From NCBI GenBank assembly GCA_017549085.1, contig JAFYVO010000056.1, positions 1 to 6,925 of the forward strand: DNA of 6,925 nt. Reading direction: 5' to 3'. A program made the position numbers and the translations under genes. Shown piece by piece: positions 1 through 5,610 of this stretch. Within the stretch, counting starts at the first letter, position 1. Each line of letters opens with the position of its first letter. The notes under the pieces are model-generated. The model did no database searches, was not told where the DNA came from, and was given only the letters and a program-made list of their open reading frames with translations. The stretch is from Thermoguttaceae bacterium (GTDB lineage Bacteria; Planctomycetota; Planctomycetia; Pirellulales; Thermoguttaceae).

Positions 1-144
1 AGAATACGCAGCGCTGAGAGCGTGAGTTTTACAAGCAGCGGCAGGGTAAAAAGGAGAAAAGAGAGCTTAGGTAGTTAAGGAAAAGCGCTTGAAGAAAACG
101 CGATTCTTGACCTAGCGTTCAGCGAAAGCGAAAAGAAGAAGCGA
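1..144. other. Non-coding edge of window, no gene supported
   Basis: No convincing reading frame or RNA gene is visible on either strand. The stretch lies downstream of the - strand PQQ-like gene. Read on the - strand past that gene's stop, the other two frames give only short, low-complexity Ser/Phe-rich peptides with stops, not an obvious continuation of the propeller-like protein. A small inverted repeat (CGCT-GAG-AGCG, 12-22) is too short to call a terminator. Confidence 0.4.
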
Positions 145-882
145 CTAACGCAACGACGCGGGGCGCGGCAAACGAGGAGTCGGATTGGCTTCTAGGCGTC
201 GCGCTTCGCCGGTCGCCGCGTTCAGGGCGAAAGGTATCGTTTCGTTTTCGGCTTGAACTTTGACGAGAAGTTCGTCGTTAGGCAAAGGGGTAATACCGTT
301 GGTAAACCTTAGGTTGGTTTTGGAGGTAAAGAAGTGGGCGAAGTCTTGGGCGCGCCGTCGCCAAACTAAGCGCCCTTGCTCTTTAGGAGCGAGCGCGACG
401 AGTAATTGATCGCGTCGAGCGTTCGGGACTTCATTGTTCAGCGAGCGCGAGTCGATTTCGTCGAGTAGAAAGTAGAGTCGCCCGAAGATTTCCGTCGCGT
501 TGTCGAAGGTTTCCGGCAGGCGAGCGGTTTTGCCGTAAGCGTCACTTTTATAAGGGGAAGCGCGGAAAACGACGCCGTCGCTCGACCAAAGCGGTCGATT
601 TTCTTCGAGTTCCCAAGCGTAGACGACGCCGTGTCGTTTGTCGACGAGCCATCGGGCGTTTGAGCCGACGTAACCCGCGTAAGCGTCGTCGTTTCGCGGC
701 GTCGCGGCTTCGTCGCTTATAGTCGTTGCGACGCTAAGAGACCAATTAAGAGGTAAAACGCTAAACGTTGCGAATAGCGAGGTTGTAAGAATTGTTTTTT
801 GAATGCGACGCTTTGCAAAGAGCGTCGCAAACCCGCTTAATTTACGCAATGTAAAATAAAAAAAACGGCGCGAAATGTTCAT
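145..882 (-). CDS. Short exported or membrane-anchored protein with weak PQQ-propeller-like repeats
   Basis: The protein has 245 residues from the ATG at 882. That start is preferred over the upstream ATG at 954 because it overlaps the TGA of the preceding flippase gene in an ATGA, the usual sign of translational coupling. The N-terminus is basic (residues 1-29, many Arg/Lys) and is followed by a hydrophobic stretch at about 30-53, which would act as a non-classical signal or a membrane anchor. The rest holds three weak repeats of the type hydrophobic strand, small turn, then W or aliphatic strand: about 88-101 (VYAWELEENRPLW), 159-176 (LLVALAPKEQGRLVW) and 204-231 (FALNAATGEARRLE). These resemble blades of PQQ-like beta-propellers, which are abundant in planctomycetes. 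A complete propeller needs about 300 residues or more, so this is either a short family member or a C-terminally truncated one. The function is unknown; the propeller call is an inference from repeat style only. Confidence 0.6.
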   Translation of the reverse strand: MNISRRFFYFTLRKLSGFATLFAKRRIQKTILTTSLFATFSVLPLNWSLSVATTISDEAATPRNDDAYAGYVGSNARWLVDKRHGVVYAWELEENRPLWSSDGVVFRASPYKSDAYGKTARLPETFDNATEIFGRLYFLLDEIDSRSLNNEVPNARRDQLLVALAPKEQGRLVWRRRAQDFAHFFTSKTNLRFTNGITPLPNDELLVKVQAENETIPFALNAATGEARRLEANPTPRLPRPASLR

Positions 883-1865
883 TTTGACGTTTTGTCTTTT
901 TTCTGGGCGACGACGTAGTAAACGAGCCCAAACGCGGCGACGCAGACGGCGCACAAACGAAACGCGACTCCGATTGTAGCGCCGTAACCTGGGCTAAATT
1001 CGAGATTTAAGTCGGCGTTGAAAAGCGGGTAAAGTTCGTCGAGAAAGTATTCGAAAGGGCCGGCGCTTAACGGTATCGTCGAACCGACGTTGGCGGAACA
1101 ATAAAGGACAACGTGGTCGAGGAAGGTCGGCGCGGTTTTGTAAAGCCCTACCGCTAAACAGTATAGCGACGTTGAGAAAAGGGCGTGAACGACCAGCGTC
1201 GCGGCGAACGCGGCGAGGAGCGCGGTTTTGCGTTCGCGGTAAAGCAGGGCGGTCGTCGTCGCTTTTTGCAGAAGGGAACCGATCAACGGAACGGCGCCGG
1301 CGGCTTTTTCGCGGAGCCGTCGTTGACTTGGCGGAACTACGACAAAAAGTAAAAACAACGTGGAGCCAAGAGTTAGCGCGATTAAGCCCTGCGCGGCAAA
1401 ACGGGCGAGCGGTTCCGGATTGGCGTAAAAACCGGACGCAAACGCGACGCTTAAACCTAACGCGAACATAGCGTAAAGTCCTATAAAACGGTCGATAACG
1501 ACGCTTGCGGCGGCCGCGTCGGCGGAAATTGTCGTTTTTTTGGCGACCAAAACGATTTTGGTCGCGTCGCCGCCGACGACGCCGAGCGGCGAAAGATTGA
1601 ACGCAAAGCCGAGGAAGCCGTACTTTAGAGCGTCGGCTAACGAGAGCGGCGCGTCGAGCGCGCGCAAGAGCGCGCGCCAGCGAACGATGGTAATTGTTGT
1701 CGCTGCAAAGTTTAATAAAAGTCCGAGCGCCAAAAGCGCGACCCCTTGACCGTCGACGCGAAGTTCGGAGAAGGCCGAGCCTTTCAACGCCCGAGCGAAC
1801 ATTGCGTAAAAAAGCGCGGCGATAAGCGATAGTTTGACGGCGGCGATAAAAACGGGTTTAATCAT
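879..1865 (-). CDS. Flippase-like integral membrane protein, LPG_synthase_TM / UPF0104 family
   Basis: This is a 328-residue polytopic membrane protein. Hydrophobic segments are visible near residues 4-26, 41-62, 80-97, 127-148, 155-178, 214-241, 250-266 and 296-320, the usual size and layout for the family. Characteristic marks are the VRWRALLRAL segment (61-70) after the second membrane span, the FNLSPLGVVGGDATK loop (89-103), the SVVIDRFIGL motif (121-130), and the late PLSAGPFE motif (265-272), which matches the family's conserved P..(A/P)G..E. Members include the membrane half of lysylphosphatidylglycerol synthase MprF and stand-alone proteins thought to move lipids or lipid-linked precursors across the inner membrane. 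There is no C-terminal aminoacyl-transferase domain here, so it is not a full MprF. The ATG at 1865 has no clear Shine-Dalgarno sequence. It appears to be the first gene of a two-gene unit with the PQQ-like protein and is divergent from the microcompartment operon, so a shared function is not implied. Confidence 0.85.
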   Translation of the reverse strand: MIKPVFIAAVKLSLIAALFYAMFARALKGSAFSELRVDGQGVALLALGLLLNFAATTITIVRWRALLRALDAPLSLADALKYGFLGFAFNLSPLGVVGGDATKIVLVAKKTTISADAAAASVVIDRFIGLYAMFALGLSVAFASGFYANPEPLARFAAQGLIALTLGSTLFLLFVVVPPSQRRLREKAAGAVPLIGSLLQKATTTALLYRERKTALLAAFAATLVVHALFSTSLYCLAVGLYKTAPTFLDHVVLYCSANVGSTIPLSAGPFEYFLDELYPLFNADLNLEFSPGYGATIGVAFRLCAVCVAAFGLVYYVVAQKKDKTSK

Positions 1866-1963
1866 TGAGGAAAACGGTGAAAAACGGCGTGATTTAAGGG
1901 TTGTAGCGGTTGTTGCGACAAGGCGGGCGAGGGCGCGTTAGAAAGGGCGCGGGCCGCGTTTTC

Positions 1964-1991
1964 ATTGTAAACAATAAGGGATAACGCGCAA
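1964..1991 (-). promoter_or_regulatory. Candidate - strand promoter overlapping an ATTGT-AA-ACAAT inverted repeat
   Basis: Read on the - strand there is TTGCGC (1991-1986), a 16-base spacer, then TACAAT (1969-1964), a fair match to a sigma70-type promoter about 100 bases ahead of the flippase start. The -10 box lies inside a perfect 5-2-5 inverted repeat (ATTGT/ACAAT, 1964-1975), which could be an operator. The call rests on pattern only. Confidence 0.3.
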
Positions 1992-2064
1992 GTCCCGGGA
2001 GCTTCGAGCGCGGACAATCTCTTGAGTTTTTTGGAAGCGCTCTTTAAAAAATAAAATTTTAGGT

Positions 2065-2070
2065 TATAAT
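2065..2070 (+). promoter_or_regulatory. Candidate -10 box (TATAAT) for the microcompartment operon
   Basis: A perfect TATAAT closes an AT-rich block. The -35 region at the right distance is poor (CTTTAA at 2042-2047 with a 17-base spacer), so an activator or an AT-rich UP-like element may be needed. A start near 2077 would leave a leader of roughly 215 bases before pduL, containing the direct repeat and hairpins listed separately. Confidence 0.35.
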
Positions 2071-2186
2071 AGGGAAGTTGGGAATCCCGCCTGGAATTTC
2101 TGCAAATTGAGACAAAATAGAGCGTTTTTAACGTTCACGCCGGTCGTCGGGCTTGGCTAAACGGCGCGGCGTAAAAAAGACGCTTT

Positions 2187-2206
2187 AATCTTCGGCAAAT
2201 CTTCGG
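2187..2206 (+). repeat. Direct repeat AATCTTCGG x2, 11-bp period
   Basis: Two exact 9-base copies (2187-2195 and 2198-2206) are separated by CA, giving an 11-base period, close to one helical turn. This places both copies on the same DNA face, as expected for a tandem regulator site, although chance cannot be excluded for so short a unit. It lies about 90 bases upstream of the pduL start. Confidence 0.4.
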
Positions 2207-2223
2207 ACGAAAACGTTATCCGA

Positions 2224-2264
2224 CCGACGGCGAAAAGTCGGCGGTTGCGGCGCGAAAAGCCGAC
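2224..2264 (+). promoter_or_regulatory. Two mutually exclusive hairpins in the pduL leader
   Basis: CCGAC (2224-2228) can pair with GTCGG (2237-2241) across an 8-base loop. Alternatively GTCGGC (2237-2242) can pair with GCCGAC (2259-2264) across a 16-base loop. Because the central GTCGG takes part in both, only one can form at a time. The second hairpin ends 29 bases before the ATG at 2294. This is an attenuator-like layout, but no run of T follows it, so control of translation or mRNA stability would be more likely than termination. Confidence 0.3.
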
Positions 2265-2293
2265 AAAATAAAAAAATGGAGAGACGAGGCAAA

Positions 2294-3025
2294 ATGGGCT
2301 CTTCTTTGCGAAACGTCAGTCGTGAAACGGTCGAAGCGATCGTTCGTCAAATTCTTCGCGACGCCGGAAAAGCGTCGAGCGCCGAGGTCGTGAACGCGGT
2401 CGTTGGCGCTTTGGGCGGTCAAGCGCCCGAGCCGGTTGTTCAGCCGCGTAAGTCGGAGCTCGTCGTCAGCATCTCGGCGCGTCATATTCACCTGACCGAC
2501 GCCGACGTCGAAACGCTCTTCGGCAAAGGCAAAACGCTGACGAAAATGAAAGACCTCTATCAAGACGGCTTTTTCGCGGCGGAAGAAACGGTGATGTTGA
2601 TCGGCCCGCGCAAACGGATGTTGCCGTCGGTGCGTATCTTGGGCCCGACGCGAAAAGAGTCGCAAGTCGAATTGTCGTTTACCGACGCGATTTCGTTGGG
2701 GATCGACGCGCCGGTGCGCGAAAGCGGCAAGCTCGACGGTTCGCCGGGATGCGTTTTGGTTGGCCCGGCGGGCGTTGTCGAACTGAAAAAAGGCGTGATC
2801 CGAGCGGCGCGACACGTTCATATGGGGCCGGAAGACGCGGCGTATTACGGCGTTAAAGACAAAGATATGATGAAGTTGCGCGTCGAATCGAACGACTGCT
2901 CGCTCGTCTTTGAGAACGTCTTGGTTCGCGTCGGCAAGGGAATCAAGCTCGAAGTTCACCTCGACACCGACGAAGGGAACGCCGTCGACCTCGAACTCGC
3001 GACGAAGATCGTGTTGCTGATATAA
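2294..3025 (+). CDS. pduL: PduL-type phosphate acyltransferase (phosphotransacylase), microcompartment-targeted
   Basis: The 243-residue protein exchanges CoA for phosphate on an acyl-CoA inside the microcompartment, giving acyl-phosphate and recycling CoA. It belongs to the PduL family, unrelated to Pta. Family zinc ligands are visible: the HIH pair at 64/66 after VVSISAR, the HVH pair at 174/176 after IRAAR, His222 in EVHLDTDEG, and the conserved QVELS segment (124-128) with Glu126. The GFFAAEETV stretch (92-100) and [10 protein letters not shown] (115-124) are also typical. Residues about 5-21 form a predicted amphipathic helix ([13 protein letters not shown]) joined by a Gly/Pro/Ala-rich linker to the core, the usual encapsulation peptide. 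I chose the ATG at 2294 because GAGG sits 4 bases upstream; an in-frame ATG at 2276 would add six residues (MERRGK) but has no ribosome site. It is the first gene of the operon, 45 bases before the YbjQ-like gene. Confidence 0.93.
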   Translation: MGSSLRNVSRETVEAIVRQILRDAGKASSAEVVNAVVGALGGQAPEPVVQPRKSELVVSISARHIHLTDADVETLFGKGKTLTKMKDLYQDGFFAAEETVMLIGPRKRMLPSVRILGPTRKESQVELSFTDAISLGIDAPVRESGKLDGSPGCVLVGPAGVVELKKGVIRAARHVHMGPEDAAYYGVKDKDMMKLRVESNDCSLVFENVLVRVGKGIKLEVHLDTDEGNAVDLELATKIVLLI

Positions 3026-3070
3026 GCGACGCTGGGATAAAGAGAAATTTTTTTCGCGGGGAGACAAGCG

Positions 3071-3388
3071 ATGTTGGTTTTGACGATTAACGACGTTCCG
3101 GGCGCGCAAATCGAACAAGCGTTGGGACTGGTTCAAGGTTCGGTCGTTCAAACGAAGCACGTCGGTCGCGATCTTTTCGCCGGGTTGAAGTCGATCGTCG
3201 GCGGCGAGTTGGCCGGATACACGGAACTGCTGAACGAAGCGCGGCAAATCGCGACGCGCCGAATGATCGAACAAGCGGAAAAAATCGGCGCGGACGCGAT
3301 CGTCGGCGTTCGATACACGTCCGGCGAAATCGCGCAGGGCGCTTGCGAAGTTTACGCTTACGGAACGGCGGTCGCGTTGAAAAAATAA
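3071..3388 (+). CDS. YbjQ / UPF0145 (DUF74) family protein
   Basis: The protein has 105 residues, the normal length for this family. The family core is clear: GRDLFAGLKSIVGGELAGYT (32-51) followed by LLNEARQIATRRMIEQAEKIGADAI in sequence (conserved Glu56-Ala57-Arg58, then Gly73-Ala74-Asp75) and a closing strand VGVRYTSGEI (78-87). Known structures of relatives are small alpha/beta proteins that assemble as rings, described as pentamers; the database label 'heavy-metal binding' is weakly founded and the biochemical role is unknown. A strong GGGGAG lies 7 bases before the ATG. Its place between pduL and the shell genes suggests co-expression with the microcompartment, perhaps as a minor shell, assembly or cargo-linked part. 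That role is inference; no targeting helix is visible at either end. Confidence 0.88.
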   Translation: MLVLTINDVPGAQIEQALGLVQGSVVQTKHVGRDLFAGLKSIVGGELAGYTELLNEARQIATRRMIEQAEKIGADAIVGVRYTSGEIAQGACEVYAYGTAVALKK

Positions 3389-3394
3389 ATAAAA

Positions 3395-3418
3395 CGCGCA
3401 AGACGGTAAAATTGCGCG
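3395..3418 (+). promoter_or_regulatory. Inverted repeat / hairpin after the YbjQ-like gene
   Basis: CGCGCAA (3395-3401) and TTGCGCG (3412-3418) are perfect complements around a 10-base loop, starting 7 bases after the TAA of the YbjQ-like gene. There is no T run after the stem, so it is not a typical intrinsic terminator; a 3'-end stabiliser or processing site is more likely. Confidence 0.4.
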
Positions 3419-3433
3419 GAGTAGAGGAAATAA

Positions 3434-3447
3434 TTAACGTTAGTTAA
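3434..3447. repeat. Inverted repeat TTAAC-GTTA-GTTAA
   Basis: A short dyad (arms 3434-3438 and 3443-3447) contains the perfect 8-bp palindrome TAACGTTA (3435-3442). It lies about 100 bases upstream of the first BMC-H gene. It could be an operator, but its size is near what chance gives in an AT-rich gap. Confidence 0.25.
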
Positions 3448-3518
3448 GGGAATAAACGACGTCGCGAGTCGAACGTCGGCGCAAGAAAAGAGCGGCGGCG
3501 AGAGGCGAACGACTCGAC

Positions 3519-3530
3519 ATTATTAATAAT
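3519..3530. repeat. 12-bp perfect palindrome ATTATTAATAAT before BMC-H1
   Basis: The sequence is fully self-complementary and ends 2 bases before the GGGAG ribosome site (3533-3537) of the first shell gene. It could be a regulator site, or simply an unstructured AT-rich stretch that keeps the ribosome site open for strong translation of an abundant shell protein. Confidence 0.35.
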
Positions 3531-3544
3531 ACGGGAGAACTATA

Positions 3545-3844
3545 ATGGCAAAACCGATGCAAGCGTTGGGAATTCTCGAAGGCAAGGGCTTCATCACCCT
3601 GTTTGAAGCGACGGACGCGATGATGAAAGCCGCGAACGTCGAATTTCTCGGTTGGGACAAACCGGGTAGCGGGATCGTTACCGTCTTCGTTACCGGCGAC
3701 GTCGCCGCCGTCAAAGCCGCGACCGACGCCGGCGCCGCCGCCGCGTCCCGCATCGGCGAAATTACCGGCGTTCAAGTCATTCCGCGTCCGAACGGCGACG
3801 TTGAAAAAATCTTGCCGCAAATCAAAAAATCCGCCTCGAAATAG
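3545..3844 (+). CDS. BMC-H hexameric shell protein (first paralog)
   Basis: The protein has 99 residues and a single BMC domain. It forms the hexagonal tiles of the microcompartment facets. The N-terminal [20 protein letters not shown] pattern (residues 6-25), the central strand with the pore loop DKPGSG (38-43), the [17 protein letters not shown] helix (51-67) and the closing [14 protein letters not shown] (78-91) are all canonical. The pore loop carries GSG (41-43), so Ser would line the central pore. After residue 80 there is a lysine-rich tail (KKSASK), typically on the shell's concave face. A GGGAG box lies 7 bases before the ATG. It is followed after 93 bases by a second BMC-H gene with which it shares most of the helix motif, suggesting an old duplication. 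A hairpin separates the two. Confidence 0.95.
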   Translation: MAKPMQALGILEGKGFITLFEATDAMMKAANVEFLGWDKPGSGIVTVFVTGDVAAVKAATDAGAAAASRIGEITGVQVIPRPNGDVEKILPQIKKSASK

Positions 3845-3846
3845 TT

Positions 3847-3871
3847 AAAACGAACTCCAGTGTTCGTTTTT
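3847..3871 (+). terminator. Hairpin with T-run between the two BMC-H genes
   Basis: AAAACGAAC (3847-3855) and GTTCGTTTT (3862-3870) are perfect 9-bp complements around a TCCAGT loop, and the 3' side runs into TTTTT (3867-3871). With an A-tract, a CGAAC core and a U-tract this resembles a weak bidirectional intrinsic terminator. It starts 3 bases after the BMC-H1 stop. Partial termination here would give more BMC-H1 transcript than downstream message; the core stem is short, so full termination is doubtful. Confidence 0.45.
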
Positions 3872-3937
3872 CGAGCGTTTTTGCGCGAGAAATAAAGAAT
3901 AAAAACGAAAACAACGCTAAATACGAAGGAAATAAAA

Positions 3938-4207
3938 ATGAACGACGCTATTGGATTGATTGAAACGAAAGGCGTTCTCGCTCTCGTCAACGCGACCGAC
4001 GCGATGGCGAAAGCCGCCGACGTTGAAGTGGTCAAACGCATTCAAATCGGCGGCGGTCTCGTTACGACCGTTGTTCGCGGCGACGTCGGAAGCGTTCGCG
4101 CCGCGGTCGACGCCGGCGCCGCGGCCGCGCAAGCGGTCGGCGAATTGGTCGCCGCGCACGTCGTCCCGCGTCCGGCCGAGGGCGTGATCGAAGCGTTCAC
4201 CGCTTGA
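3938..4207 (+). CDS. BMC-H hexameric shell protein (second paralog)
   Basis: The 89-residue single BMC-domain protein, near the minimal size, is a second hexameric facet protein. It shows AIGLIETKGVLALVNATDAM (4-23), a pore loop with GGG at 38-40 in QIGGGLVTTVVRGDV, the helix RAAVDAGAAAAQAVGEL (54-70) and the closing VVPRPAEGVIEA (75-86). The all-glycine pore differs from the GSG of the first paralog, and this copy lacks the lysine-rich tail, so the two hexamers may pass different solutes or face different partners. An AAGGA ribosome site lies 7 bases before the ATG. The next gene, the kinase, begins after a 191-base gap with two hairpins. Confidence 0.95.
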   Translation: MNDAIGLIETKGVLALVNATDAMAKAADVEVVKRIQIGGGLVTTVVRGDVGSVRAAVDAGAAAAQAVGELVAAHVVPRPAEGVIEAFTA

Positions 4208-4297
4208 GTTAAAGCGAGTGAAAAGAAAAGTTCGCGTCGTTAATCAAAGGCGGAAGTCTTTAAGCGGCGCGAGCGATCGAACAGCGTTGGAAACAAG

Positions 4298-4317
4298 CGT
4301 TTTAAACGATTAAAACG
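4298..4317. repeat. 8-bp inverted repeat CGTTTTAA-ACGA-TTAAAACG
   Basis: The perfect 8-bp arms (4298-4305 and 4310-4317) with a 4-base spacer lie about 90 bases upstream of the kinase gene. The octamer TTAAAACG also occurs at 3845-3852 after the first BMC-H gene. It could be an operator or an internal promoter element; as RNA the stem would be A/U-rich and weak. Confidence 0.4.
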
Positions 4318-4337
4318 TAATGTTTTCAGCGGATAGG

Positions 4338-4356
4338 GGCGTTTTGCGCAAACGCC
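4338..4356 (+). promoter_or_regulatory. GC-rich hairpin upstream of the kinase gene
   Basis: GGCGTTT (4338-4344) and AAACGCC (4350-4356) form a perfect 7-bp stem with a TGCGC loop. It stands 42 bases before the kinase ATG and is not followed by a T run. A 5' mRNA stabiliser, a processing site or a partial barrier between the shell genes and the kinase are possible. Confidence 0.4.
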
Positions 4357-4398
4357 GGTCGAATCGAACTCGAAAAACAAAAACGAGGAGCCAAAGCA

Positions 4399-5595
4399 AT
4401 GAAAATTTTGGTGGCGAACTTAGGGTCGACCAGCTTCAAGTACAGTTTGTACGATATGGACGGCGAAAAGCTCTTGGCGCGCGGTCGCGTCGAGCGTATC
4501 GGCGAAGCGTCGAGCCCCTGCCAAATTTCGATCGGCGACTTTAAAAAGGAAGAAAACGTTTCGGCTCCGAACCACGGCGTCGCGGTGCGCGAGTGTTTGC
4601 GTCAGTTGACCGACCCGGAAACCGGCTGTCTGCAAAGCGCGGACGAGATTGCCGGAATCGGTTTTAAAGCCGTTTTCGCTTACGGTTACACCGGCGTTCA
4701 ACCGGTTACGGACGAACTCCTCGCGGCGATGGAAGAGTTTAACGCGGTTCTTCCGGCGCACAACCCGCCCTACGTTAAGGCGATGCGCGAATTGAAGGAG
4801 AAACTTCCGGAAATTCCGCTCGTCGCGGCGTTTGAAACCGGTTTTCACGAAGAAATTCCGGCGCGCAACCGTTATTACGGCGTCCCGTTCGATTGGGCGG
4901 AAAAATACGGCGTCCGTCGTTACGGCTTCCACGGCGCGAGCCATCGTTATATCGCGACCCGTTGCCGCGAACTCTTCGGTTCCGACCGTCGAATCGTCAG
5001 CTGCCACCTCGGCGGGTCGAGTTCGATTTGCGCGATCGCCGACGGAAAAAGCCGCGCGTCGAGTATGGGCGGAAGTCCGCAAACCGGGTTGCTTAACAAC
5101 AACCGTTGCGGGGATTTCGATCCGTTTTGGTGTTCGTATTTGACGAAGAAAACGGGCGTTTCGCTCGACGAACTTCTGCAAACCCTCGCGACGAAGAGCG
5201 GTCTGCTTGGGCTTAGCGGCGGCGTTTCCGGCGATATGCGCGACATTTCCGAAGCGCGTTCGAACGGCGACGAACGCGCTTCGGTTGCGTTCGACGTTTT
5301 TGTCGGCGACATTCGGCGTTACCTCGGCGCGTCGTTGGTCGAACTCGGCGGCTCGGACGTTATCGTCTTCACCGGCGGGATCGGCGAGCACCGGGTCGAA
5401 GTGCGCGAGGCCGTTTTGAGCGGACTCGAAGATTTGGGGATCGTTCTCGACCGCGACGCGAACGCGAAAGCGCTCGGCGTCGAAGCGAAAATTAGCGCGC
5501 CGTCGAGTCGCGTTGAAATTTGGGTCGTTCCGACGAACGAAGAGATTATCGTCGGGCGCCAAACGAAAGCGCTTCTCGAAGAACGCGGCGCTTGA
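4399..5595 (+). CDS. ackA: Acetate/propionate-kinase family enzyme, divergent; likely acts on the compartment's acyl-phosphate
   Basis: The 398-residue protein has the normal family length and should convert acyl-phosphate plus ADP to acid plus ATP, after PduL. Family marks are present: N7..S10.S12.K14 in NLGSTSFKYS, FHGASH (177-182), HLGG (203-206), SMGGSP (222-227), Arg236 in NNNRCGD, SGDMRDI (277-283), FTGGIGEH (324-331) and PTNEE (378-382). By eye against Methanosarcina acetate kinase several key positions differ: Arg91 becomes Lys90, Asp148 becomes Glu146, Asn211 becomes Gly206, and acyl-pocket Leu122 becomes Ala120. Arg241, His180 and Glu384 equivalents remain. The smaller pocket residue would fit a larger acyl group such as lactyl or propionyl; this is inference. 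GAGGAG lies 8 bases upstream of the ATG. The BMC-P gene follows after 15 bases, so these two are surely co-transcribed. No encapsulation helix is seen at the N-terminus, so it may act outside the lumen. Confidence 0.9.
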   Translation: MKILVANLGSTSFKYSLYDMDGEKLLARGRVERIGEASSPCQISIGDFKKEENVSAPNHGVAVRECLRQLTDPETGCLQSADEIAGIGFKAVFAYGYTGVQPVTDELLAAMEEFNAVLPAHNPPYVKAMRELKEKLPEIPLVAAFETGFHEEIPARNRYYGVPFDWAEKYGVRRYGFHGASHRYIATRCRELFGSDRRIVSCHLGGSSSICAIADGKSRASSMGGSPQTGLLNNNRCGDFDPFWCSYLTKKTGVSLDELLQTLATKSGLLGLSGGVSGDMRDISEARSNGDERASVAFDVFVGDIRRYLGASLVELGGSDVIVFTGGIGEHRVEVREAVLSGLEDLGIVLDRDANAKALGVEAKISAPSSRVEIWVVPTNEEIIVGRQTKALLEERGA

Positions 5596-5610
5596 TTTTA
5601 GGGGCGGAAA

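Larger units (their letters stand above)
1866..2293. other. Divergent intergenic region between flippase gene and microcompartment operon
   Basis: This stretch of about 430 bases is without a supported gene and holds the control region for both directions. From left to right I see a TTGTAAACAA-centred inverted repeat (1964-1975) that doubles as a possible - strand -10 box, an AT-rich block ending in TATAAT (2041-2070), a small GGGA-A-TCCC palindrome (2080-2088), a 9-bp direct repeat with 11-bp period (2187-2206), and two overlapping, mutually exclusive hairpins (2224-2264). No tRNA or known riboswitch pattern was recognised. Confidence 0.6.

Noticed and set aside
883..954. Longer start (ATG at 954) for the PQQ-like gene
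   Set aside because: It would overlap the flippase gene by 76 bases and add an Arg-rich tail. The ATGA-coupled start at 882 is simpler and leaves a plausible N-terminal signal or anchor.
1172..1749. Small + strand frames (1172-1471 and 1540-1749) inside the flippase gene
   Set aside because: They lie within a confident polytopic membrane protein gene on the other strand and have basic, domain-free products.
2276..2293. Upstream ATG at 2276 as the pduL start
   Set aside because: No ribosome site precedes it, and the GAGG just before 2294 supports the later start; it is kept only as an alternative.
1866..2293. Riboswitch or CRISPR in the divergent gap
   Set aside because: No known riboswitch core and no repeated spacer-like units were seen; the hairpins and the 11-bp repeat are reported only as pattern observations.
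2216..3274. 352-codon open frame antisense to pduL and the YbjQ-like gene
   Set aside because: It spans two confident genes and their gap, has no ribosome site of note, and reads as low-complexity Arg/Phe/Asp sequence typical of a shadow frame.
3772..4159. Small - strand frames across the BMC-H genes
   Set aside because: They overlap canonical shell genes and have no recognisable content.
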